Source of the DNA: a virus
Strand: one strand, 5' to 3'
Length of the DNA stretch: 32,086 nt
Virus record (IMG/VR): IMGVR_UViG_3300020420_000042
Coordinates: 1 to 32,086 of that record
Within the stretch, counting starts at the first letter, position 1; each line of letters opens with the position of its first letter. Position numbers and translations under genes: made by a program. Under the pieces are notes generated by a model that did no database searches, was not told the origin of the DNA, and was given only the letters and a program-made list of their open reading frames with translations. Positions 8,677-13,630 of this stretch are shown here, piece by piece.

Positions 8677-8680
8677 TGGG

Positions 8681-8977
8681 TTTACTGTCATGGATTTGGA
8701 ATTTTACTGTCAGTAAATCAGACTTTGGTGTGCCTTGGTTGAGGTTTTTTCACTTGGAATGGTAGATTAATGACAGTAAAAGTTAATTTACTGTCATTAA
8801 TTTGTTTTACTGTCAGTAAAAACGTGGGATATAAGTGTTTGTTTTAACGGGATAATTTTGGTTTTACTGACAGTAATGACAGTAAAGTACAGTAAATATA
8901 TAAACAGTTTGTAATATATAAATATAATTATTAGTAGTTATGTGCAGTTTTACTGTACTTTACTGTCATTACTGTCA
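8681..8977. repeat. TTTACTGTCA iteron-like array, candidate replication origin
   Basis: About ten copies of TTTACTGTCA or its complement fall within 300 bases: 8681, 8771 (complement), 8787, 8877 (complement), 8959 and 8969, plus perfect 15-base palindromes TTTACTGTCAGTAAA at 8703-8717 and 8806-8820, and variants at 8863, 8887 and 8949. Copies at 8767-8780 and 8787-8800 form an exact 14-bp inverted repeat with a 6-base loop. The region is non-coding, AT-rich, and lies between primase/helicase and RuvC genes. Repeated binding sites beside an AT-rich stretch are typical of origins; operator sites for a repressor are the alternative. The remainder of 8677-9135 holds no convincing gene. Confidence 0.75.
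8868..8977. repeat. 29-bp perfect inverted repeat around an AT-rich loop
   Basis: Bases 8868-8896 are the exact reverse complement of 8949-8977. Each arm contains three copies of the ACTGT(C/A) unit. The 52-base loop (8897-8948) is almost entirely A and T, like a duplex-unwinding element. The arms could form a cruciform or present symmetric protein sites. Confidence 0.8.
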
Positions 8978-9011
8978 TGGATTTCCAAATTCGGACTAGA
9001 AGGAGGTCAGA

Positions 9012-9062
9012 TTGAAATTAGTAGACACAGACATCAGAACAGACTATGTTTATGTCTACTGA
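9012..9062 (+). CDS. Possible 16-codon leader peptide
   Basis: A strong ribosome site (AAGGAGGT, 8999-9006) is followed by TTG and 15 further codons (MKLVDTDIRTDYVYVY) before TGA. The coding stretch lies inside an exact 8-bp inverted repeat (9020-9027 with 9053-9060). No longer frame uses this ribosome site. It may be a leader for ruvC or a decayed gene start. Confidence 0.25.
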   Translation: MKLVDTDIRTDYVYVY

Positions 9063-9135
9063 TTATTTTAATTTTTTCGTGCAGGTTCTGGCTGCCAGAA
9101 AAATTTGGAGTCAAAACTTGGAATGGTAGACACAC

Positions 9136-9597
9136 ATGGGGACATTAGTTGGAGTAGACATAGGAACACTTTGCGGAGTGGCTTGGAAAAAAGATTCTAT
9201 CATTAGACATATACAATTTGATACATCTAAAGCTAGAATAAGTGGGGGTGGGATGAGACCTCTAATGCTACGTAGACATCTCCTGGAATTATTTAATGAA
9301 ATTGAACCTGTCGAAGAGCTAGGATTTGAATTAGTTCAGAGACATAGTGGTACTTATGCGGGACAAATCTATGGAGAACTTAGAGGTGTGTTGATGTCTG
9401 TCTGTGAAGAAATGTCTATACCCTATAGATCTATCGGTGTCTCAACAATTAAAAAACATTTAACAGGTAACGGCATGGCTTCTAAAGATGTAGTAAGACA
9501 AGCAATTATAGACAAGTATCCCGATCTAGATCCTCAGACAGAGGATGAGGCTGATGCTATTAGTATATTACAATGTGTTATTGATGGAGTGTTTTGA
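9136..9597 (+). CDS. RuvC-like Holliday-junction resolvase
   Basis: A 153-residue RNase-H-fold nuclease that would resolve branched replication or recombination DNA before packaging. The acidic residues are in expected places: D8 in VGVDIGTLCGVAW, E65 in LGFELVQ, and D137/D140 in TEDEADAISILQ. The GTYAGQIYGELRGVLMSVCEE helix and YRSIGVSTIKKHLTGNG match the RuvC/phage resolvase pattern. The ATG at 9136 gives the expected N-terminus (first strand at once), though its ribosome site is weak. Its stop overlaps the next ATG. Confidence 0.88.
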   Translation: MGTLVGVDIGTLCGVAWKKDSIIRHIQFDTSKARISGGGMRPLMLRRHLLELFNEIEPVEELGFELVQRHSGTYAGQIYGELRGVLMSVCEEMSIPYRSIGVSTIKKHLTGNGMASKDVVRQAIIDKYPDLDPQTEDEADAISILQCVIDGVF

Positions 9598-9818
9598 TGG
9601 GGAAAGTTATTAAGGCAAGATTTAATAGAAAAAAGAAATATCATTTAGCCTGTAGTGAATGTAATTCTGTTAGTTGGAGTATTCATTTAGATCCCGATAT
9701 AGGTCAAGCTATAGTAGATCAATCTCCAAATTTTGATACTCTTGATTTTGAATGTACTGCGGTGGAATGTTTGGAATGTGGATTTACTATTGAAATGAGG
9801 GGATATCCACAGAATTAG
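9597..9818 (+). CDS. Zinc-ribbon protein
   Basis: A 73-residue protein with two CxxC pairs, LACSECNS and VECLECGF, separated by about 40 residues, which form a probable treble-clef or zinc-ribbon site. The basic N-terminus (KVIKARFNRKKKYH) suggests nucleic-acid contact. The ATG at 9597 overlaps the ruvC stop (TGATG). It is last in the rightward early block. Confidence 0.72.
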   Translation: MGKVIKARFNRKKKYHLACSECNSVSWSIHLDPDIGQAIVDQSPNFDTLDFECTAVECLECGFTIEMRGYPQN

Positions 9819-9829
9819 GGGGGTACAAT

Positions 9830-9862
9830 CATACAGGCGAGTATCGTTTACCCACCTGTATG
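9830..9862. terminator. Hairpin between convergent genes
   Basis: An exact 8-bp stem CATACAGG / CCTGTATG with a 17-base loop lies between the rightward zinc-ribbon gene and the leftward gene ending at 9885. No strong T-run directly follows, though TTTTTT occurs about 20 bases on. It may end transcription from both sides. Confidence 0.45.
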
Positions 9863-9884
9863 GCTCTTAAATCGGCTTGTTTTT

Positions 9885-10109
9885 TCAGCAAGTTTCTAAT
9901 TGCTCGATGTTTTCGTCATAAATCTCTTCTAGATGTTCACATACATCTTTCCAAGATCTTTGCTTTTCGGGATCTCTATCTGCCCAAACACCATCTAGAT
10001 TTTCATTATCACATGCGATAACAAAATTACTATCTTCTTTTATAGTGCCATAGCAAAGAGTAGTCCCACCGTTTTTTCTTTTATAAACATAGTCTGCATT
10101 GGTGGTCAT
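9885..10109 (-). CDS. Hypothetical protein, last gene of leftward small-gene block
   Basis: A 74-residue acidic protein (MTTNADYVYKRKNGGTTLCYG ... EEIYDENIEQLETC). The central stretch ADRDPEKQRSWKDVCEHLEEIYD is helical. It starts in TAATG overlap with the gene before it. Not recognised. Confidence 0.7.
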   Translation of the reverse strand: MTTNADYVYKRKNGGTTLCYGTIKEDSNFVIACDNENLDGVWADRDPEKQRSWKDVCEHLEEIYDENIEQLETC

Positions 10110-10273
10110 TATACACCTCTTTCTTTTTCTTGATCTATCTGATCTGCAAACAAGACTAAACCAAAGTCATAGCCTTGTTTGTAATAATGAGATTTATTAG
10201 TTTCACTTCTGATGCCATACAATAAAGCATCATAAGTTCCATCTTTGAAGTCTTGTAAATTTTTTTCTATCAT
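10109..10273 (-). CDS. Hypothetical 54-residue protein
   Basis: The open frame runs from ATG at 10273 to a TAA at 10109, both overlapping the neighbours as TAATG. It begins MIEKNLQDFKDGTYDALL and includes SHYYKQGYDFGLVLFADQ. It is helical and soluble. The exact stop/start overlaps on both sides are the main evidence that it is real. Function unknown. Confidence 0.65.
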   Translation of the reverse strand: MIEKNLQDFKDGTYDALLYGIRSETNKSHYYKQGYDFGLVLFADQIDQEKERGV

Positions 10274-10488
10274 TACACTCTCCATCCAAGTACTAAGAAA
10301 TCTATATCTTCAAGGTTGGCTTTATCAAACACTTCACTAGGTACAAATTCGGCAAGTGTGGAATGTGTTTTACCACCAAACCAAGCACCACCAACTCCCT
10401 TAGTGTCCATAGGTTGCCATCCTTTTTTCTTAATTAATTTTTCAAAGTCAGCTACAATTTTCTCTTCTGCTTTTGTATACTTACTCAT
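10273..10488 (-). CDS. Hypothetical 71-residue protein
   Basis: It begins MSKYTKAEEKIVADFEKLIKKKGW and ends FLVLGWRV. The ATG at 10488 is chosen because GGAGG lies six bases upstream; the in-frame ATG at 10494 directly abuts that ribosome site. A glycine-rich middle (GVGGAWFGGK) follows a basic amphipathic helix. Not recognised. Confidence 0.68.
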   Translation of the reverse strand: MSKYTKAEEKIVADFEKLIKKKGWQPMDTKGVGGAWFGGKTHSTLAEFVPSEVFDKANLEDIDFLVLGWRV

Positions 10489-10708
10489 CTTCATCCTCCT
10501 CTAAAGGTTCATTATAAAAAATAACTAAACATTCGATGTCATCGCCAAAGCCAATGCCCTCACTAGTTGGTTTTTTACCCTCTTTAATTCTAGCTTTTTC
10601 TCTAGCTACAATTCTTTCAAGGTCTGATAGTGTTGCATATGCCCAATTAGTGTGACCTAAATTTTCTTCACATGCCTCGTCTATGGCATCTCCATGAAAT
10701 CTACTCAT
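10481..10708 (-). CDS. Hypothetical acidic-tailed protein
   Basis: A 75-residue protein beginning MSRFHGDAIDEACEENLG and ending in NEPLEEDEDE. The charged helix LSDLERIVAREKARIKEGKK is central. The acidic tail codons form the GGAGG ribosome site for the next gene. Function unknown. Confidence 0.68.
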   Translation of the reverse strand: MSRFHGDAIDEACEENLGHTNWAYATLSDLERIVAREKARIKEGKKPTSEGIGFGDDIECLVIFYNEPLEEDEDE

Positions 10709-10865
10709 TATTCATCTCCTTTTTTATTTCTATTTCTTTGTCCATAGGAACAAATATTTTTATATGTATAAATCCACCTGTCATTGATGAAATGGCATAC
10801 TCACTTGGACAAGTTTTAAGCCAATCTAATGTGGTTTCTATATTTTTTATTTGAAAACTACTCAT
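10701..10865 (-). CDS. Hypothetical 54-residue protein
   Basis: ATG at 10865 to TAG at 10701. It starts MSSFQIKNIETTLDWLKTCP and includes AISSMTGGFIHIKIFVPMDK. Its start overlaps the upstream stop as TAATG and its 3' end overlaps the next gene by eight bases. The helix-then-strands pattern suggests a small alpha/beta protein. Confidence 0.62.
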   Translation of the reverse strand: MSSFQIKNIETTLDWLKTCPSEYAISSMTGGFIHIKIFVPMDKEIEIKKEMNNE

Positions 10866-11089
10866 TATATTTTCTCCCTTATAGTTTTAACATCCATCTT
10901 TTCCCAAGTGGATCTGTTGATTTTAAATTTTATATTACGGTAAGGAATAAAAACTCTTACCCACTTATGTCCTACTACTGCAAAACAATATCTCAATCCA
11001 CTCACAGGAAATCTACTTTCCCCAAAGTAAACATGAAATAGTTTTGATGTAGACCAAGACTTCTCTTTTGGTTTTTCTTTAAGCAACAT
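10865..11089 (-). CDS. Hypothetical basic protein
   Basis: A 74-residue lysine/arginine-rich protein (MLLKEKPKEKSWSTSKLF at the start). Beta-like segments YCFAVVGHKWVRVFIPY follow. The 5' end overlaps the upstream gene by 11 bases. Not recognised. Confidence 0.65.
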   Translation of the reverse strand: MLLKEKPKEKSWSTSKLFHVYFGESRFPVSGLRYCFAVVGHKWVRVFIPYRNIKFKINRSTWEKMDVKTIREKI

Positions 11090-11384
11090 CGTCTTCTCCT
11101 TTGTCTTTTACTTGGAAGTATCCAAGGGGCATGACATCGTTTTTTTGTGTCACATAAAGATCTGCCTTGTTGTAAAATTTAAATGAAGTCCAATAGACAT
11201 AAGCCTTAATTAGATCTTTGTCTTTGAAAATATTTACATCAAAATACTTTCCATCATATTCAAAGAATTCCCATATACTTTTAATATCTTTTCGTTCATC
11301 TATAATATTTTGTATATAGGATCTTATATCAACTTTGAATTGTGGATTAGCATTGTAGTACATTTCCATTTTTAATTTAGTCAT
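11079..11384 (-). CDS. Hypothetical protein
   Basis: A 101-residue protein starting MTKLKMEMYYNANPQF. The ATG at 11384 has AAGGA about six bases upstream; an in-frame TTG at 11390 overlaps that site and is rejected. It is rich in aromatic residues (IWEFFEYDGKYFDVNIF) and looks alpha/beta. It follows a gap with a GC hairpin (11411-11432). Function unknown. Confidence 0.72.
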   Translation of the reverse strand: MTKLKMEMYYNANPQFKVDIRSYIQNIIDERKDIKSIWEFFEYDGKYFDVNIFKDKDLIKAYVYWTSFKFYNKADLYVTQKNDVMPLGYFQVKDKGEDDVA

Positions 11385-11410
11385 ATACAATCCTTTTTAT
11401 TAATGTTGAT

Positions 11411-11432
11411 AAGGGGACATTACTGCCCCCTT
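11411..11432 (-). terminator. GC hairpin after the 57-residue gene
   Basis: AAGGGG pairs with CCCCTT around a 10-base loop. It shares the ACTGCCCC arm with the hairpins at 13598, 15800 and 17652 that sit beside ribozymes. Leftward it is not followed by a clear T-run. Confidence 0.4.
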
Positions 11433-11443
11433 TGGTTTGTTGA

Positions 11444-11617
11444 TCAGTATGGCAAATTTTTAGTTGCAGTAAATGTAATCTTGCCATCCTTATCTTTTGA
11501 AAGCCAACCATTACCAAGCCATACGTTTTTAAAAGTTTTATTACCTCGCATTTTTTCTAAGATAATTTGTCTTTCGATAGCTTGTTGAGTTGCATCACTA
11601 AGATTTTTAGTTTGCAT
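11444..11617 (-). CDS. Hypothetical 57-residue protein downstream of a type II hammerhead
   Basis: The frame runs from ATG at 11617 (AAGGAGA seven bases upstream) to TGA at 11444. It begins MQTKNLSDATQQAIERQ and ends FTATKNLPY, with a lysine-rich middle (NGWLSKDKDGK). The predicted ribozyme cut lies 63 bases upstream of the ATG, so its mature message would start there. Function unknown. Confidence 0.65.
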   Translation of the reverse strand: MQTKNLSDATQQAIERQIILEKMRGNKTFKNVWLGNGWLSKDKDGKITFTATKNLPY

Positions 11618-11633
11618 TTTCTATCTCCTTTTT

Positions 11634-11722
11634 ATAAATCGAGAAACTGTCTCGTCAGTACATCCCCATCACAGGATGCATACACCCAAGCGAACTTGGA
11701 TGTTTCGACTTTTACGATTTAT
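11634..11722 (-). ncRNA. Hammerhead ribozyme, type II (open stem II)
   Basis: Read on the minus strand: stem II 5' strand ATAAATCG (11715-11722) plus GTC (11707-11709); GAA (11704-11706); stem III ACATCCAAG / CTTGGGTGT capped by TTCG (11682-11703, one U-G pair); cleavage base A17 in GUA (11681); stem I TGCATCC / GGATGTA with an 8-base loop; core CTGACGA (11652-11658); then GAC and CGATTTAT (11634-11641) closing stem II. An internal loop (TAAAA against AGTTTCT) divides stem II. Every invariant core base (CUGANGA, GAA, U16.1-A15.1, H17) is present. The cut falls between 11681 and 11680. The 5' strand overlaps the 3' end of the coding region ending at 11712. Confidence 0.88.
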
Positions 11723-11870
11723 TATTTTTCTCAAGATGGTGAACGATCATTTCGATACGTTCATAAGCAGACAGGTGTGTCTCCACACCGTCAACAAATG
11801 TGTCTGCTTTATCTGTGCTATTATCTAGCTGATGCTTGAGATCATAAGCAACTTGAAGAATTTCTTCCAT
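11712..11870 (-). CDS. Hypothetical 52-residue protein overlapping a ribozyme
   Basis: ATG at 11870 to TAA at 11712. It begins MEEILQVAYDLKHQLDNSTD and ends MIVHHLEKNNKS; mostly helical and acidic. The start lies inside the preceding gene (28-base overlap, different frame). Its stop codon falls in the first strand of the type II hammerhead, so the ribosome finishing here would pass over part of that fold. Function unknown. Confidence 0.6.
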   Translation of the reverse strand: MEEILQVAYDLKHQLDNSTDKADTFVDGVETHLSAYERIEMIVHHLEKNNKS

Positions 11871-12276
11871 TTATCTTTTCCCTTTTCTCTGCCTGTGCAG
11901 TTAAGTTTAATATAATTATATTTTTATTAGTCTTAGGATCATGCTCGTAAGTTAATGCAATAATATCGCCTACATTAGCTTTCTGCTTTATAGATTGGAT
12001 ACTAAATCTTTTATCTCCTCTAGCCTTAGTCCTATAAAAATTAATCTTAGTTGGAACATCTGTCCCATTAAATCTAAAGATGGCTGACAAAGTCTGCTTA
12101 TCGCCTTTGTCCATATCTTTAAAGTTTACACCATACAAAGATGCAAACCTCTCAAATACTCCACCATCAATATTATTTTTATCCCACATAGTATAAGTTA
12201 GTTTTAAATGTGGAAATTGTGGATCAAGAGATTGAACCACATTATTTTCTAGATCTGAATAATTTTGCTTACTCAT
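11842..12276 (-). CDS. Hypothetical protein
   Basis: A 144-residue protein beginning MSKQNYSDLENNVVQSLD. The ATG at 12276 is preferred to the ATG at 12291, because GGA lies six to seven bases before it and the longer start has no ribosome site. The middle (AIFRFNGTDVPTKINFYRTKARGDKRFS) is strand-rich, and VGDIIALTYEHDPKTNKNIIILNL looks like paired strands. It follows the HTH gene with an eight-base overlap. Family not recognised. Confidence 0.75.
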   Translation of the reverse strand: MSKQNYSDLENNVVQSLDPQFPHLKLTYTMWDKNNIDGGVFERFASLYGVNFKDMDKGDKQTLSAIFRFNGTDVPTKINFYRTKARGDKRFSIQSIKQKANVGDIIALTYEHDPKTNKNIIILNLTAQAEKREKINGRNSSSCL

Positions 12277-12718
12277 TGTCTTTCCTTTCATAAGTTAAGT
12301 ATGCTTTTAGGTTTTGTAGAATTGTATCGATCGCAGATAAACTGCGAACACTTGGAATTCTAGATGGTAGATCCTCTTCTAAACTCACAGGAGTACCTGT
12401 CGAGATAGATAAGGCTCTGATCCTCATTGACACTTTTAGTCTCAGATAATCTGAAATACCTTTTGGTATAACTGTTCTGCCATTGATCCAATTTCTTACA
12501 ACTTGATTATTAACTTTGAACAATGCCCCTAATTCTTTTGTAGACATATCCAAAGCTAACAGACAGACACGAAGTTGCTCAGACGTAATCGTTGTCTGTG
12601 TCTGTCTGATGTCTTCAAGTGGAAAACTTTTTGTGTAACCTGCGACAGTAGATTTTTTAGAAAATCTTTTTCTTAAAAGATCATTGGGGACAGATGGTAT
12701 TTTATTTTCTGTGTTCAT
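12269..12718 (-). CDS. Helix-turn-helix DNA-binding protein
   Basis: A 149-residue likely transcriptional regulator. MSTKELGALFKVNNQVVRNWINGR near residues 60-85 is an XRE/Cro-like helix-turn-helix: two helices with a recognition helix VNNQVVRNWINGR. The ATG at 12718 has AGGTGGAGAG just upstream; the longer frame would need a TTG without a ribosome site. It lies among small genes downstream of the MoxR/VWA block, and may control that block or the divergent late genes. Target unknown. Confidence 0.78.
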   Translation of the reverse strand: MNTENKIPSVPNDLLRKRFSKKSTVAGYTKSFPLEDIRQTQTTITSEQLRVCLLALDMSTKELGALFKVNNQVVRNWINGRTVIPKGISDYLRLKVSMRIRALSISTGTPVSLEEDLPSRIPSVRSLSAIDTILQNLKAYLTYERKDNE

Positions 12719-12926
12719 CTCTCCACCTCTTAAAAGATATTTCACTATCAATAATAGCTACAGGCACAAAGCATCCTACTAATATAAAGATGGATGCGAT
12801 CGCCCACATAAGCCAATCTATGGGAGTAGATAAAGCTATATTAGTCTCTACTACTTCCAAGATTGCAAAGCCAAAGAACAAATAGATCATGCACATAATC
12901 ATTAAAAATATTTTTAACTTAGGCAT
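12702..12926 (-). CDS. Small membrane protein, two transmembrane segments
   Basis: A 74-residue protein starting MPKLKIFLMIMCMIYLFFGF. The first hydrophobic stretch spans residues 5-24, the second WLMWAIASIFILVGCFVPVAII near 38-60, followed by a charged tail SFKRWRDEHRK. GGAGGT four bases before ATG 12926 fixes the start. It could be a holin-like or inner-membrane accessory protein, but no endolysin is adjacent, so no lysis role is claimed. Confidence 0.75.
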   Translation of the reverse strand: MPKLKIFLMIMCMIYLFFGFAILEVVETNIALSTPIDWLMWAIASIFILVGCFVPVAIIDSEISFKRWRDEHRK

Positions 12927-13491
12927 CAGCACCTCCAAGGTCATTAGATAAGATATTAACTGAATGTATGTGTTTACCAATAACTTCTTGAGCTTTGTAG
13001 AACTTATCAGTTACATCCTGTCCTAGTTTTTCTTTGACAATCCACATAGGTAATTTAAAACAAATATCTTCACGATCTTGTAGATTAAATATTTTTTTAA
13101 TTAAAGATTTAGCGATCCAAATATCAATTTCATTAGCAAATTTTATAAAGAATGCTTTCTCAGTTTCTTTTATATATTTACCATAAACATAGATATTTTC
13201 TGAAGATGATCTTTTTAGTAGTTGATTATCATCTAGCATTTTGATCTCAGAATTGCTTAAACTTCTTACAAGATTTAAGTTCTTATAATCAATCCATAAC
13301 GGTGCAAGATCTTTTAGTTCCATTTGCTGAACTCTATCATTATATTTGATAGGATAGCATTTAACTACATCATCTTTAAATGCAGTTTTACCTCTCCAAA
13401 CTGCAAAAACGTCTTCATCTTTTTTGATCTTTTGTAATCTGCCACTAGTGACACGATACATATTCAGATCTGCATTTTTATCAACATCCAT
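12919..13491 (-). CDS. Hypothetical protein downstream of a hammerhead
   Basis: A 190-residue protein beginning MDVDKNADLNMYRVTSG. The ATG at 13491 has GGAG eight bases upstream; translation in the same frame further upstream runs through the ribozyme, so longer starts are rejected. It is soluble with mixed helix and strand (DDVVKCYPIKYNDRVQQMEL, FFIKFANEIDIWIAKS). It overlaps the membrane-protein gene by eight bases. The predicted ribozyme cut is 53 bases upstream of the ATG. Function unknown. Confidence 0.78.
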   Translation of the reverse strand: MDVDKNADLNMYRVTSGRLQKIKKDEDVFAVWRGKTAFKDDVVKCYPIKYNDRVQQMELKDLAPLWIDYKNLNLVRSLSNSEIKMLDDNQLLKRSSSENIYVYGKYIKETEKAFFIKFANEIDIWIAKSLIKKIFNLQDREDICFKLPMWIVKEKLGQDVTDKFYKAQEVIGKHIHSVNILSNDLGGADA

Positions 13492-13539
13492 TTTTCCAAC
13501 TCCTTTTTCTAATAGATATTTATGTGATACTTTTAGGCT

Positions 13540-13591
13540 ACCACGACATATAAAATATGTTTCGACCATGCCAAAGGTCTTCTCAAGTGGC
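13540..13591 (-). ncRNA. Hammerhead ribozyme, type I, with U3/A8 core variant
   Basis: Minus strand: stem I GCCAC (13587-13591); core TTGAGAA (13580-13586) where CTGANGA is expected; stem II GACC / GGTC around loop TTTGGCAT; GAA (13561-13563); stem III ACATAT / ATATGT with TTT loop (13546-13560); cleavage base C17 in GUC (13545); stem I 3' GTGGT (13540-13544). Positions 3 and 8, which form a Watson-Crick pair in the active hammerhead, are both changed (C3 to U, G8 to A), so the pair is kept as U-A. All other core bases are intact. It is homologous to 15740-15796. The cut would fall between 13545 and 13544. Confidence 0.78.
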
Positions 13592-13597
13592 TTAGTA

Positions 13598-13617
13598 GGG
13601 GCAATCGAAACTGCCCC
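13598..13617 (-). terminator. GGGGCA / TGCCCC hairpin upstream of the type I variant hammerhead
   Basis: A 6-bp GC stem with an 8-base loop lies between the VWA stop and the ribozyme. Its 20 bases differ at one loop position from those at 17652-17671. The flanks CAAGTGG (13584-13590) and CCACTTG (13617-13623) are also complementary and could form a longer stem that takes up the ribozyme core. No T-run follows leftward, so a true terminator is not proven. Confidence 0.5.
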
Positions 13618-13630
13618 CACTTGCGAGATA

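Noticed and set aside
8681-8977. CRISPR array
   Set aside because: Repeats are short, in both orientations, and unevenly spaced with no spacers of constant length.
8942-9148. 68-residue plus-strand frame across the repeat array
   Set aside because: It begins within the inverted repeat, has a cysteine/leucine-rich translation typical of non-coding DNA, and overlaps ruvC.
12702-12926. Holin
   Set aside because: Two membrane segments fit, but no lysozyme or endolysin gene is beside it and the location is in an early-type block.
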